A DNA stretch of 36,177 bases. It comes from Polyangium sp. 15x6 (GTDB lineage: Bacteria; Myxococcota_A; Polyangia; Polyangiales; Polyangiaceae). The notes under the pieces are model-generated. The model did not search any database. It was not told the origin of the DNA and was given only the letters and a program-made list of their open reading frames with translations. Numbering within the stretch: the first letter of the stretch is position 1; every line of letters begins with the position of its first letter. Positions 8,046-16,156 of this stretch are shown in pieces. The translations under genes were made by a program, and so were the position numbers. The stretch covers positions 1 to 36,177 of the forward strand of contig NZ_JASBQE010000115.1 of the NCBI RefSeq assembly GCF_029960785.1, read 5' to 3'.

Positions 8046-9467
8046 ATGTCGACTGTACACACACCGGGGCAGGGCCCCCTTCCTTCGTCGCCTCCCGAAG
8101 CCTGGGAGCCGCTCTTGCGGCTCACGCGGCTCGCGAGTCGTCCGCTCGAGCGTTTCCTCCAGATCGAGGCCGCGAGCGGCATCTTGCTCCTCGTCGCCGC
8201 GGCCGTCGCGCTCGTCTGGGCCAACTCTCCCTGGGCGGAGAGCTACGCGTTGCTCTGGCACACGCCGCTCGGGATCCGCGTCGGCACGTTTACCTTCGAG
8301 CGCACGCTCGAGTGGTTCGTCAACGACGGCCTGATGGTGATCTTCTTCTTCGTCGTGGGGATGGAGATCCGACGCGAGATCCACCACGGCGAGCTCTCCG
8401 AGTGGCGGCGCGCGGCGCTCCCCGCCGCGGCTGCGCTGGGCGGGATGCTCGCTCCGGCGGCGCTCTACCTCGGCTTCGCCGGAGCCCCCGCGACCCGGTC
8501 GGGGTGGGGCGTCCCCATGGCGACCGACATCGCCTTCGCCGTCGGTGTCCTCACGCTGCTCGGCAAACGCGTCCCGGCCGCGCTGCGTGTGCTCCTGCTC
8601 GCGCTCGCCGTCATCGACGACCTCGGGGCCATCGTCGTCATCGCGCTCTTCTACTCGAAGGGCATCTCGGTCTCGGGGTTCGTGATCGCCGCGGCAGGGT
8701 TTGGCGGCGTGTTCGCGATGCAGCGCTTTGGCGTGCGCGCGAAGCTGGCCTATGTCGTGCCGGCCATCGTCGCATGGGCCGGCATTTACGCGGCGGGGGT
8801 TCATCCGACGATCGCCGGTGTGATCGTCGGGCTCGTGACGCCGGTGCGCGCGTGGCTCGGGCCGGACGGGTTCATCGTCGGCGTTCGCAACCAGCTCGAG
8901 CACCTCGCGAGGTCCACGCCGCACGAGCTCTCGTCGCACGAGCTCGCGGGGACCTTGCGCCACGTGGACCTCGCGCGCCGTGAAGCGACGTCGCCCGCCG
9001 AGAGCCTGATCACCACGCTCCATCCGTGGGTGGCCTTCGGCATCATGCCCCTGTTCGCGCTCGCCAACGCGGGGGTCACCGTGTCGGGTGGGTCGCTCGA
9101 TCCCGCCTCGTGGCGTGTCCTCATCGCCGTCGCCGTGGGCCTCGTCGTCGGCAAGCCGGTCGGCGTGCTCCTCGCTTGCTGGATCACGCTGCGCCTGCGG
9201 ATCGCGACGCTCCCCGTGGGCCTCGGCGTGCGGCACCTCGTGGTGCTCGGCGTCGTCGCCGGCGTGGGATTCACGATGGCCTTGTTCGTCGCGCAGCTCG
9301 CCTTTGTGGACCCGTCGCTCCTCGCCGCGGCGAAGCTCGGCATCCTTTCGGCGAGCGGCGGCGCGGCGATCCTCGGCCTCGGCCTCGGCCGGTCCCTCCT
9401 CACGCCGGTGGGGACGGCAGGCGCCGCGCAGACGGCCGACGAGGCGGAGAGCTCGACGGAGGTCTGA
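8046..9467 (+). CDS. nhaA: Na+/H+ antiporter NhaA
   Basis: The 473-residue protein is an NhaA-type electrogenic Na+(Li+)/H+ antiporter of the inner membrane. The ion-binding residues are visible: Asp161 in MATDIAFAVG, and the Asp191-Asp192 pair in LAVIDDLGAIVVIA, equivalent to E. coli D133, D163 and D164. A Lys in VVGKPVGVLL fits K300. PTIAGVIVGL and GVGFTMALFVA are also family blocks. It is about 80 residues longer than the E. coli protein, with an extra hydrophilic N-terminus (about 45 residues) and a C-terminal tail. The ATG at 8046 is chosen because the ribosome site and leader structure sit directly before it. Its stop overlaps the next gene. Confidence 0.96.
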   Translation: MSTVHTPGQGPLPSSPPEAWEPLLRLTRLASRPLERFLQIEAASGILLLVAAAVALVWANSPWAESYALLWHTPLGIRVGTFTFERTLEWFVNDGLMVIFFFVVGMEIRREIHHGELSEWRRAALPAAAALGGMLAPAALYLGFAGAPATRSGWGVPMATDIAFAVGVLTLLGKRVPAALRVLLLALAVIDDLGAIVVIALFYSKGISVSGFVIAAAGFGGVFAMQRFGVRAKLAYVVPAIVAWAGIYAAGVHPTIAGVIVGLVTPVRAWLGPDGFIVGVRNQLEHLARSTPHELSSHELAGTLRHVDLARREATSPAESLITTLHPWVAFGIMPLFALANAGVTVSGGSLDPASWRVLIAVAVGLVVGKPVGVLLACWITLRLRIATLPVGLGVRHLVVLGVVAGVGFTMALFVAQLAFVDPSLLAAAKLGILSASGGAAILGLGLGRSLLTPVGTAGAAQTADEAESSTEV

Positions 9468-10444
9468 TGACGAGCCCGTGGATTCAGCTCGTCGGGGGCG
9501 GCGTACTCCTGTACTTCGGCGCGGAGTGGTTCGTCGGCGGCGCGTCGGCTCTGGCCCTCGCCTTGCGGGTGCCGCAGATCCTCGTCGGCCTCACGGTCGT
9601 CGCTTACGGCACGTCGGCGCCCGAGGTCATCGTGGGCGTGCAGGCGGCGATCGACGGGCACGGCGAGGTGGCGCTCGGGAACGTCATCGGCTCGAACATC
9701 GTGAACATCGGTCTGATCCTCGGCGTCGCCGTGCTCATCCGGCCGGCGCGGGTGGACGGCGCGCTTCGCCAGCGTGAGCTGCCGATGTTCGTCGCGAGCG
9801 CGCTGCTCGTCCCGCTGCTCATGCTCGACGGCGCCGTGCGCCGCTGGGAAGCGGCTGCGCTGCTCCTCGTGGCGGCCGGCTACACGGGATGGATGATCCG
9901 CGCCGCGCGCTCCGCTTCGGTGGTCGCCGAGGCCCGGGAAGACGCGACCGTCGCCGGGCGGGCCGCGGACGAGGCCGGAGCCCCGAAGCGCGGGGGAGCT
10001 TTGCGCGCCGTGGCGACGGCCGGCGTCGGCCTGGTGGTCCTGCTCCTCGGGGGCGACATCTTCGTCGACGGCGCGGTCTTGGTCGCGCGCGCGCTCGGAA
10101 TGAGCGATCGGCTCGTCGGACTCACCATCGTCGCGGTGGGGACGTCGCTGCCGGAGCTCGTGACGGGGGTGATCGCCGCTCGACGCGCGCACGCCGACAT
10201 CGCCATCGGCAATGTCGTGGGCTCCAACATCTTCAACACGTTCCTCTGCCTGGGCGCGGCGGCGCTGGCGGGCCCGGTGCATGCGCCGCTAGGGACGCTC
10301 GGGCTGGATCTCGCAGGTCTGCTCGTGATGACGGGCCTCGGGGCGATGTTCATCCGGAGCGAGCGGACCGTCTCGCGCCTGGAGGGCGCGCTCGCGGTCG
10401 GCCTCTACGTGGCATTCACGGTCATTACCGTGGTGCGAGGCTGA
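9467..10444 (+). CDS. Calcium/cation:proton antiporter (CaCA family, YrbG-like)
   Basis: The 325-residue protein has the internal duplication of the CaCA superfamily. The first alpha repeat has GLTVVAYGTSAPEVIVG and ALGNVIGSNIVNIGLILG; the second has GLTIVAVGTSLPELVTG and AIGNVVGSNIFNTFLCLG. The GTS-PE and GSN residues form the cation site. A hydrophilic loop rich in Ala and Glu (about 150-175) separates the halves. The ATG at 9467 overlaps the nhaA TGA by one base, so the two are surely co-translated. Substrate (Ca2+ or Na+/K+ with H+) cannot be told from sequence; context suggests a part in the same cation-homeostasis unit. Confidence 0.92.
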   Translation: MTSPWIQLVGGGVLLYFGAEWFVGGASALALALRVPQILVGLTVVAYGTSAPEVIVGVQAAIDGHGEVALGNVIGSNIVNIGLILGVAVLIRPARVDGALRQRELPMFVASALLVPLLMLDGAVRRWEAAALLLVAAGYTGWMIRAARSASVVAEAREDATVAGRAADEAGAPKRGGALRAVATAGVGLVVLLLGGDIFVDGAVLVARALGMSDRLVGLTIVAVGTSLPELVTGVIAARRAHADIAIGNVVGSNIFNTFLCLGAAALAGPVHAPLGTLGLDLAGLLVMTGLGAMFIRSERTVSRLEGALAVGLYVAFTVITVVRG

Positions 10445-10508
10445 GACCTACGACCGGATCCTATCGAATGCAGAGCCGCCCCCCTCCGCGGGGCGCCCAG
10501 CGAAAGAG

Positions 10509-11390
10509 ATGACCATGAAAAAGCACCCGCCCGCAGCGCAGACGGCGTTCGGCCCGATGGTGATCGCGGCCGTCGAACAGCATTACCCCGAGGCCCAGCG
10601 GCTCATCCGGGACGACCTCGCCGTGCGTTTCTTGCCGCCCGGCCTGAGACTCGGGGTGCATGCTTGCAAGTGGACATTCATGCGCAACCTGGGGATCACC
10701 GCGACGGAAAAGAAGGCCCCGGGCATCTGGGGAGGCGTCCTCTGCCGGAAGCGGTATGCCGACGACAAGGTTGTCGAGGCCATCGACGCTGGAATCACGC
10801 AGGTCGTGATCCTCGGCGCCGGCCTCGACACCCGGGCGTACCGGCTGCTCGCCCCGGCAGGTGTTTCAGCCTTCGAGGTCGATCTGCCTGCGAACATCAC
10901 CTACAAGCAGGAGAGATTGCACGAGATTTACGGCCGGGTGCCCGAGCACGTGACGTTGATCCCGGTCGATTTCCAGATCGATGATCTCGGAAGTGCTCTC
11001 GCAGGGAATGGCTTTCGTCTCGAGGCGCGGGCCATGTTCGTCTGGGAGGCCGTCACCCAGTACCTGACCGAGGAAGGCTTCCGGAAGACCCTGGGGTTTC
11101 TATCGAAGGCAGCCGCTGGCAGTCGCCTGATCTTTACGTACATCCGCGAGGACTTCCTTGCCGGAATCAACTTCTATGGCGCGGAGCGGATTCACCAGGA
11201 CATGAAGAAACACGACGTGTGGCATTTCGGCATCGCGCCCGAGAACGTGGACGGCCTGCTCCGCGCATACGGCTGGGCCGAGCATGAGCAGGTCGGATCC
11301 AGCGAGTATTTCGCGAGGTACATCGAGCCGTCGGGCCGTGCTTTGTCCGTGTCGGAGATCGAACGGTTCGTCTACGCCGAGAAACGTTGA
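10509..11390 (+). CDS. Class I SAM-dependent methyltransferase (leucine carboxyl methyltransferase-like)
   Basis: The 293-residue protein shows the SAM-binding glycine loop VVILGAGLDTRAYRL at residues 99-113 and an acidic residue after strand 2 (FEVDLP, about 122-127). This pattern belongs to the PPM1/LCM-like family of putative methyltransferases common in Actinobacteria and Myxobacteria. These are often linked to secondary metabolism, but the substrate is unknown. The conserved FVWEAVTQYLTEEG block is present. Two in-frame ATGs occur at 10509 and 10515, with a weak aaagag before the first; either could be used. It stands 64 bases after the antiporter gene on the same strand. Confidence 0.88.
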   Translation: MTMKKHPPAAQTAFGPMVIAAVEQHYPEAQRLIRDDLAVRFLPPGLRLGVHACKWTFMRNLGITATEKKAPGIWGGVLCRKRYADDKVVEAIDAGITQVVILGAGLDTRAYRLLAPAGVSAFEVDLPANITYKQERLHEIYGRVPEHVTLIPVDFQIDDLGSALAGNGFRLEARAMFVWEAVTQYLTEEGFRKTLGFLSKAAAGSRLIFTYIREDFLAGINFYGAERIHQDMKKHDVWHFGIAPENVDGLLRAYGWAEHEQVGSSEYFARYIEPSGRALSVSEIERFVYAEKR

Positions 11391-11618
11391 GCCCCGTCCG
11401 AGGACACGTGAGTGCTCGCTGCCGGAAACTACCTCAACCGCGCCCACGCGCTGGCTCGGCTCAATTCACGGCCATGTCCTGGTGCAGGGGCAGCCGCGAA
11501 GAACGGGCGCCCGACCGTTCATGGGTCGGCCCAGGAGGAGTGCGCGGCAGCTCGCAGATGAACCGGCCCGCATCCCGCTTCGCTGGCTGAGCTGGCGCGA
11601 TGATGCTAACGTTCGGCC

Positions 11619-12284
11619 GTGATCCTTGCCCTGGGAACTCCTCGGAAGGTCCTCCTCCCGCTGGCCCTGTGCCTCGTTGCCTGCAGCGGCGAGGATGACT
11701 CCGAGGCGGCCGGCGCGACCCAGATCTCCGTGTTCACCGGCCGACTGGAGACCGCGGACGCGGTCGTGGGCCTGGCCGTGTCGGATCGGGGCGACGTGGA
11801 GGCCTACGTCTGCGGGGGCGCCATGACCTTCGCGACCCATTCCCGTTGGTTCGTCGGCTCGCTCTCGTCGGGCTCCGCTTCGCTCGAAGCCGAGGGCCTC
11901 CGGCTCGACCTGACGCTACAGGGCGAGGCGACGGACATCACCCTCACCGCGGCGGACGGGGCCGTGCACTCGACCCAGGCCGCGCGAGCCGGAGCCGGGA
12001 GTCGCTCGGCCCTGTTCGAGTCGCCCACCGACGCCAGTTGCCGCTGGGGCGTGGTGATGCTGGACGACGGCGGGGCAGCGCCGGACATCTTCGGCGCCTG
12101 GTGTAGCCGGACCGGGTCGATGTACGGAGACGCTCCGGATGAGTCGACCGAGGTCTTCGCGCAAGTCACCCCGGTGGAGCCAGTCGACTTCGGGAACACG
12201 CTCCTGCCCGTGGTCGCGAACACACCCGCCGGTGAGCAGTTCTTCGAGGTTCGCCGGATCAGCGCTCGTCGCGCCGACCCGTGA
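11619..12284 (+). CDS. Hypothetical lipoprotein
   Basis: The 221-residue product begins with a lipoprotein signal: basic start, hydrophobic stretch, and lipobox LVAC with Cys22, followed by SGEDDSEAAG. The remainder is short-strand, beta-rich and has three Cys (in AYVCGG, DASCRWG and GAWCSRT) that could form disulphides after export. No family was recognised. The start is GTG at 11619; the 228 bases upstream hold no gene. The last four bases (GTGA) are shared with the start of the STAND regulator, so the two are translationally coupled. The coupling suggests the lipoprotein is functionally linked to the regulator, for example as an envelope sensor or output, but this is inference. Confidence 0.7.
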   Translation: MILALGTPRKVLLPLALCLVACSGEDDSEAAGATQISVFTGRLETADAVVGLAVSDRGDVEAYVCGGAMTFATHSRWFVGSLSSGSASLEAEGLRLDLTLQGEATDITLTAADGAVHSTQAARAGAGSRSALFESPTDASCRWGVVMLDDGGAAPDIFGAWCSRTGSMYGDAPDESTEVFAQVTPVEPVDFGNTLLPVVANTPAGEQFFEVRRISARRADP

Positions 12285-15013
12285 GCGCCGTGACCCGGCC
12301 CCATGGAGCCCTCCGTGAGCGGAGCGCAGCCGTGGGCCCGCCGAGCGCAGCCGTTCGCGGCTTCGACATTCCCAGGCCGGAGCTGCTCACCCCGTTCGTC
12401 GGCCGTGACGCCGACCTCGAGCGCATGGGCGCGTTGTTTCGATCGAAGCGCCTGGTCACGCTGTGGGGGCCGGCCGGCATCGGCAAGACGCGCCTGGCGG
12501 TCGAGTACGCGTGCCGCGGGACCGGCGAGTCCTTGTTCGTCGATCTCTCCAGCGCGCGCAGCCTGGGGACGGTGTGCGAGACGGTCGCGAGGGCGCTCGA
12601 CGTCGTCTTGCCCGACGGGCGCGAATCCGACCAGGCCCCCCTTCGACTCGGGCGCGCGCTGGCCGCGCGAGGACCGCTCCTCCTCGTGCTCGACAACTTC
12701 GAGCGGATCGCTTCGCTCGCCGTCGAGACCGTGGGCCGGTGGCTCGTGGAGGCGCCGGAAGTCCGCCTCCTCGTGTGCTCTCGCGAGCGACTCCGGCTCC
12801 GCGGTGAGGGGATCCTGGAGCTCGGCCCGCTCAGCCTGCCCGCGGACGCCGCGCTCGCCGCGTCCGAAGCGGGGAAGCTCTTCCTGCTCAAGGCGCAGGC
12901 CGAGGACGACTCCTTCGAGCTGACCGACGAGAACGCCCCCCGCATCGCGGAGCTGGTCCAGAAGCTCGAAGGAATACCGCTGGCCATCGAGCTCGCCGCC
13001 GCGCGGCTGCCCTTGCTCGGCGTGGACGGGCTGATCTCCCGGCTCGGCAAGCGGCTCGACGTCCTCGCCGGCGGCTTTCGAGACGCCGAGCCGCGCCAGG
13101 CCACGCTGCGCGCGGCGCTCGAGTGGTCCTGGGACCTCCTGACGGAGGAGGACCAGCGCGCGCTGGTCGAGTGCGCGCTTTTTCCAGGGGCCTTCTCGTT
13201 GTCCTCGGCGGAGGCGGTGCTGAGCGCCAAGGACGTGCTCGGCCGGCTCGACTCCCTGCGGGAGAAGTCGCTGCTCCGGGTGCTCGGCACGGGGAAGCTC
13301 GGTCTCTTCGAATGCGTGCGCGAGCTGGCAGGCGAGCACTCCGCGGAGGTCGATCCCGGGCGCGGCGCGGAGGCGCGCCACACGGAGCACTTCCTGGCCC
13401 TGGCCAGCGGAAGGCACGAGCAAAGCCCGGACGACCCCCTGGAGCCCGAGCTCAGGGACAACGTGGTGGCGGCGCTGAAACGCGAGCTCGACCGACTGGA
13501 ACAGGTGCCGAGCCGAGAGCGCAGGCCGCCCGCGGGCCTCGCGCCGGAGCGCGCCGTCCGGGCGCTGCTCGCGATCGAACCGGCGCTCGCTCGCCGGGGG
13601 CCGGCGGACCTCTTGCTCGAGCTCTTGGAGCGGACGCTGCACATCGCGCCCGACAGCCCGCCGGCCCTGGCCGCGCCGCTGCTCGCGGCGCGGGGCCGCG
13701 CCGCGCAGGTGCGAGGTCGCGCGGACGAGGCGCGCGCCAGGTTCGACCAGGGAATCGAGCTGGCGAAGGCCTCCGGCTTGTTCGCCATCCAGGCTGCGAT
13801 CGTCACGGACCTGGGCGTGCTCCACCACGAGCAGCGCGAGCTCTCCCACGCGCGCGCCTGTTATGACCTCGCCATGTCGCTCCTGGCCGACCAGAAGGAC
13901 CGGCGCGCGGAGGGCCGGCTGCTGGCCAACCTCGGGGCCCTGCTGCACGACCTCCGCCAGTACGAGGTCGCCAGGGAGCGCTACCAGGACGCGCTCCGCG
14001 TGCTCGGCGACGCGGGCGTGGTGCGGCTCCAGGGCATCGTGCAGGTCAACCTGGGCGTTCTGGAGCAGGAGCAGGGCGACCTGAGCACCGCGCTCGCGCA
14101 TTACGAGATCGGCCTGCGCCTGCTGGAGCGTACCGGTGATCGGCGCCTGGAGGCGATCGCCCTCGGGAACCTGGGCACGCTCCAGCACGAGCGCAGCCAG
14201 TTCGCGTCCGCGCGCAGCTATCATGAGCGCGCCCTCCTGGCGCTCCGCACCACCGGGGACGTCCGCTCCGAATCGCTGGCCCGTGGCAGGCTGGCGATGG
14301 TGCTCGCGGCGCTCGGGCAGAACGCCGCGTCCCGTGGGCTGCTCGCGGAGGCGGAGCTCGCGGTCACGAGCGGCGGAGACGCGCTCGCGGCCGCGTTCGT
14401 GGACCTGGCCTGGGGCGCGGCGGAGCTCGCCGACGCCGAGGCGCTGGAGGCGCGAGATCCGCAGGGCGGAAGGGCGCTCCTCCAGCACGTGCGGCAGCGG
14501 ATGGAGCGCGCGCACCGCGCCTCGGCGACGGGAGGTCCGTCGCCGGCCGAGCTCTCGGATGACGTGCGCATCGGCCTCCGGATCCTGAGCGCCGCGCTGG
14601 GCCGCCTGTCGGCCGAGGCCGCCGAGGCCCCCGAGGAGCTGTCCGCCGACGCGCTGGTGATCGCGCCGAGCGCGGGCCGTTATCGGCCTCCCGGGGGAGA
14701 ATGGGAGGATCTGCACCAGCACCCCGTCCTGCGCCGCCTCTTGTTCGCGCTGGTCGAGCAGCGCGGCGCGCGGCCCGGCGTGGGGCTCTCTCTGGATGCG
14801 ATCCAGCGAGCGGTCTGGCCGGGAGAACGTATTCAAGTCGACGCCGCGGCCAACCGCATCTACGTGGCGGTCTCCAAGCTGCGGCGTCGTGGGTTGCGGG
14901 ACTTCTTGCGGAGCCAGGACGACGGCTACGCCCTGGATCCCAACCTCGAAGTGCAGCGCTTCGACGGCGCGACGCCCGGCGCGAATACGTCCCCGACCGG
15001 AGGCGAGCCGTGA
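12281..15013 (+). CDS. STAND-family ATPase regulator: NB-ARC-like, TPRs, C-terminal winged helix
   Basis: The 910-residue protein has a P-loop GPAGIGKT (63-70), Walker B LLLVLDNFER (about 133-142), and the GxPLA motif in GIPLAIELAAARLP, all typical of STAND/AfsR-like ATPases. TPR-type helical repeats fill about 455-720 (for example AIVTDLGVLHHEQRELSHAR and AIALGNLGTLQHERSQFASA). The C-terminus (about 785-890) is an OmpR/PhoB-type winged helix with SLDAIQRAVWPGE, NRIYVAVSKLRRRGL and the wing DDGYALDP. SARP/AfsR regulators carry this DNA-binding domain at the N-terminus, so the order here is reversed. It is a likely ATP-switch transcription factor. GTG start lies in the stop of the lipoprotein gene (GTGA). 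Confidence 0.88.
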   Translation: MSAVTRPHGALRERSAAVGPPSAAVRGFDIPRPELLTPFVGRDADLERMGALFRSKRLVTLWGPAGIGKTRLAVEYACRGTGESLFVDLSSARSLGTVCETVARALDVVLPDGRESDQAPLRLGRALAARGPLLLVLDNFERIASLAVETVGRWLVEAPEVRLLVCSRERLRLRGEGILELGPLSLPADAALAASEAGKLFLLKAQAEDDSFELTDENAPRIAELVQKLEGIPLAIELAAARLPLLGVDGLISRLGKRLDVLAGGFRDAEPRQATLRAALEWSWDLLTEEDQRALVECALFPGAFSLSSAEAVLSAKDVLGRLDSLREKSLLRVLGTGKLGLFECVRELAGEHSAEVDPGRGAEARHTEHFLALASGRHEQSPDDPLEPELRDNVVAALKRELDRLEQVPSRERRPPAGLAPERAVRALLAIEPALARRGPADLLLELLERTLHIAPDSPPALAAPLLAARGRAAQVRGRADEARARFDQGIELAKASGLFAIQAAIVTDLGVLHHEQRELSHARACYDLAMSLLADQKDRRAEGRLLANLGALLHDLRQYEVARERYQDALRVLGDAGVVRLQGIVQVNLGVLEQEQGDLSTALAHYEIGLRLLERTGDRRLEAIALGNLGTLQHERSQFASARSYHERALLALRTTGDVRSESLARGRLAMVLAALGQNAASRGLLAEAELAVTSGGDALAAAFVDLAWGAAELADAEALEARDPQGGRALLQHVRQRMERAHRASATGGPSPAELSDDVRIGLRILSAALGRLSAEAAEAPEELSADALVIAPSAGRYRPPGGEWEDLHQHPVLRRLLFALVEQRGARPGVGLSLDAIQRAVWPGERIQVDAAANRIYVAVSKLRRRGLRDFLRSQDDGYALDPNLEVQRFDGATPGANTSPTGGEP

Positions 15014-15043
15014 GCGCGTGAGCTCGTCCGCCGCCCGATCTCG

Positions 15044-16156
15044 TCAGCGGGCGCGCGCGGCGGGGTGCATCCGCATCGAGCGGCCTTGGGAGGGGCTGAA
15101 TCCGACCGCCGTCGCCTGCGCTGGATGGAAATGCATGAGGTTGTCCGGGCCGGTGTCCTCGAGCGGGTCGGTGAGGCCGTCCTCTTCGACCACGTGGTAG
15201 AGGCCGAGGTAATGACCGAGCTCGTGCGCGAGGAAATGCGCCTGCGCACGGGCGGGGAGGTCGACGGGCCCCGAGCCTTTCGCGAAACAATCGAGGCCGG
15301 GCATGAACACGGCGTCGGCGGGGCCGGCGCCGCCCGGGATCCTCGGCGTGAATCCGTTGACTGCGCTGGGCGGGCCGAAAAACGGGTCGTCGTAGAGGAG
15401 GCACCCGCCGAAGACGACGTCGATGGTCGTCTCCGCCCTCGGCGGGGCGTTCGCGAGCAACGCCGAGAGGGCCGCGGGGTCGCCGGCGTGGAAGCGGACG
15501 TCCGCGGGCAGCGTGTCGAGGTCGTGCACCTCGACGAGCCGGGGGATGAGGCCCCCCGGGGCGAGCTCCTGCCCGAGGTGCGCGAAGAGCTCCGCCCGGC
15601 GGTCCTCGTCGCCGAACAGGATTGAGCTCTTCGTGACCAGGAAGCGCAGGTCGATCGTCGCCGGATCCGGGATCACCTCGATGCGCTGCGCCGCGACCCG
15701 CAACGTCGGGCGGTCTTCCGGCGCCGCGAGCGGCGTCAGCGTCAGGCAGTCGACCCGCGCGAAGCGGAGCGAGAGGCCGGTCTTCGGCTCGAAGTGTCCC
15801 TCCTCCGCCGGAAGGAGGAAGACGCCGGCGGAGACCACGACCGACGTGCGCAGCGCGCAGTCGCGGCAAAACGCGCCTGCGCTTCGCCCGTCGACCCCCA
15901 CGCGCCCTTCACCGTCGACGGCCGAGCTGAGCTGAAAGCACACGCCGGGGGCGGTGGTGGCCCGCAGCGCGATCCCCGCGCAGGGCGCCTGCGCGGAGAT
16001 CACCAGGTCGTCGGTCTCGCCGTCGCCCTGGAACGGCGTCGCGAAGGCCTCGACCCAGGCCGACACGGCAGCGTCCGGAGCTTCGGGCGCGTGCGAGGAG
16101 CAGCCGGCGAGCAGCGCGGCCAGCGCGACACCGGCGAACGCTGCCCGCGGGCTCAT
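15044..16156 (-). CDS. Metzincin-like zinc metalloprotease lipoprotein
   Basis: The 370-residue product starts with a lipoprotein signal (AGVALAALLAGC, Cys19) and is therefore predicted to be exported and lipid-anchored. Near the C-terminus HELGHYLGLYH (311-321) is the metzincin zinc motif HExxHxxGxxH, with the Met of NLM (341) as a likely Met-turn. The catalytic Glu is present. Several Cys pairs (CRDC, VDC, GGC, LDC) suggest disulphides. The N-terminal ~150 residues match no family I know. It is the last gene of a three-gene operon; its ATG overlaps the preceding stop (ATGA). A role in maturing or releasing the other two products is inference. Confidence 0.8.
   Translation of the reverse strand: MSPRAAFAGVALAALLAGCSSHAPEAPDAAVSAWVEAFATPFQGDGETDDLVISAQAPCAGIALRATTAPGVCFQLSSAVDGEGRVGVDGRSAGAFCRDCALRTSVVVSAGVFLLPAEEGHFEPKTGLSLRFARVDCLTLTPLAAPEDRPTLRVAAQRIEVIPDPATIDLRFLVTKSSILFGDEDRRAELFAHLGQELAPGGLIPRLVEVHDLDTLPADVRFHAGDPAALSALLANAPPRAETTIDVVFGGCLLYDDPFFGPPSAVNGFTPRIPGGAGPADAVFMPGLDCFAKGSGPVDLPARAQAHFLAHELGHYLGLYHVVEEDGLTDPLEDTGPDNLMHFHPAQATAVGFSPSQGRSMRMHPAARAR

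Noticed and set aside
8801-10282. A 493-codon minus-strand frame opposite nhaA and the CaCA antiporter
   Set aside because: Antisense shadow with no domain; both plus-strand genes have full sets of conserved residues.
11511-11529. Short hairpin ccgacc/ggtcgg after the methyltransferase gene as a terminator
   Set aside because: Only six pairs and no T run; too weak to call.
11804-14836. A 1010-codon open frame on the minus strand opposite the STAND regulator
   Set aside because: It is the mirror of a real gene in GC-rich DNA: no family motif, compositional bias to Arg/Ala/Glu/Gln, and the plus strand has a clear P-loop, TPRs and winged helix.
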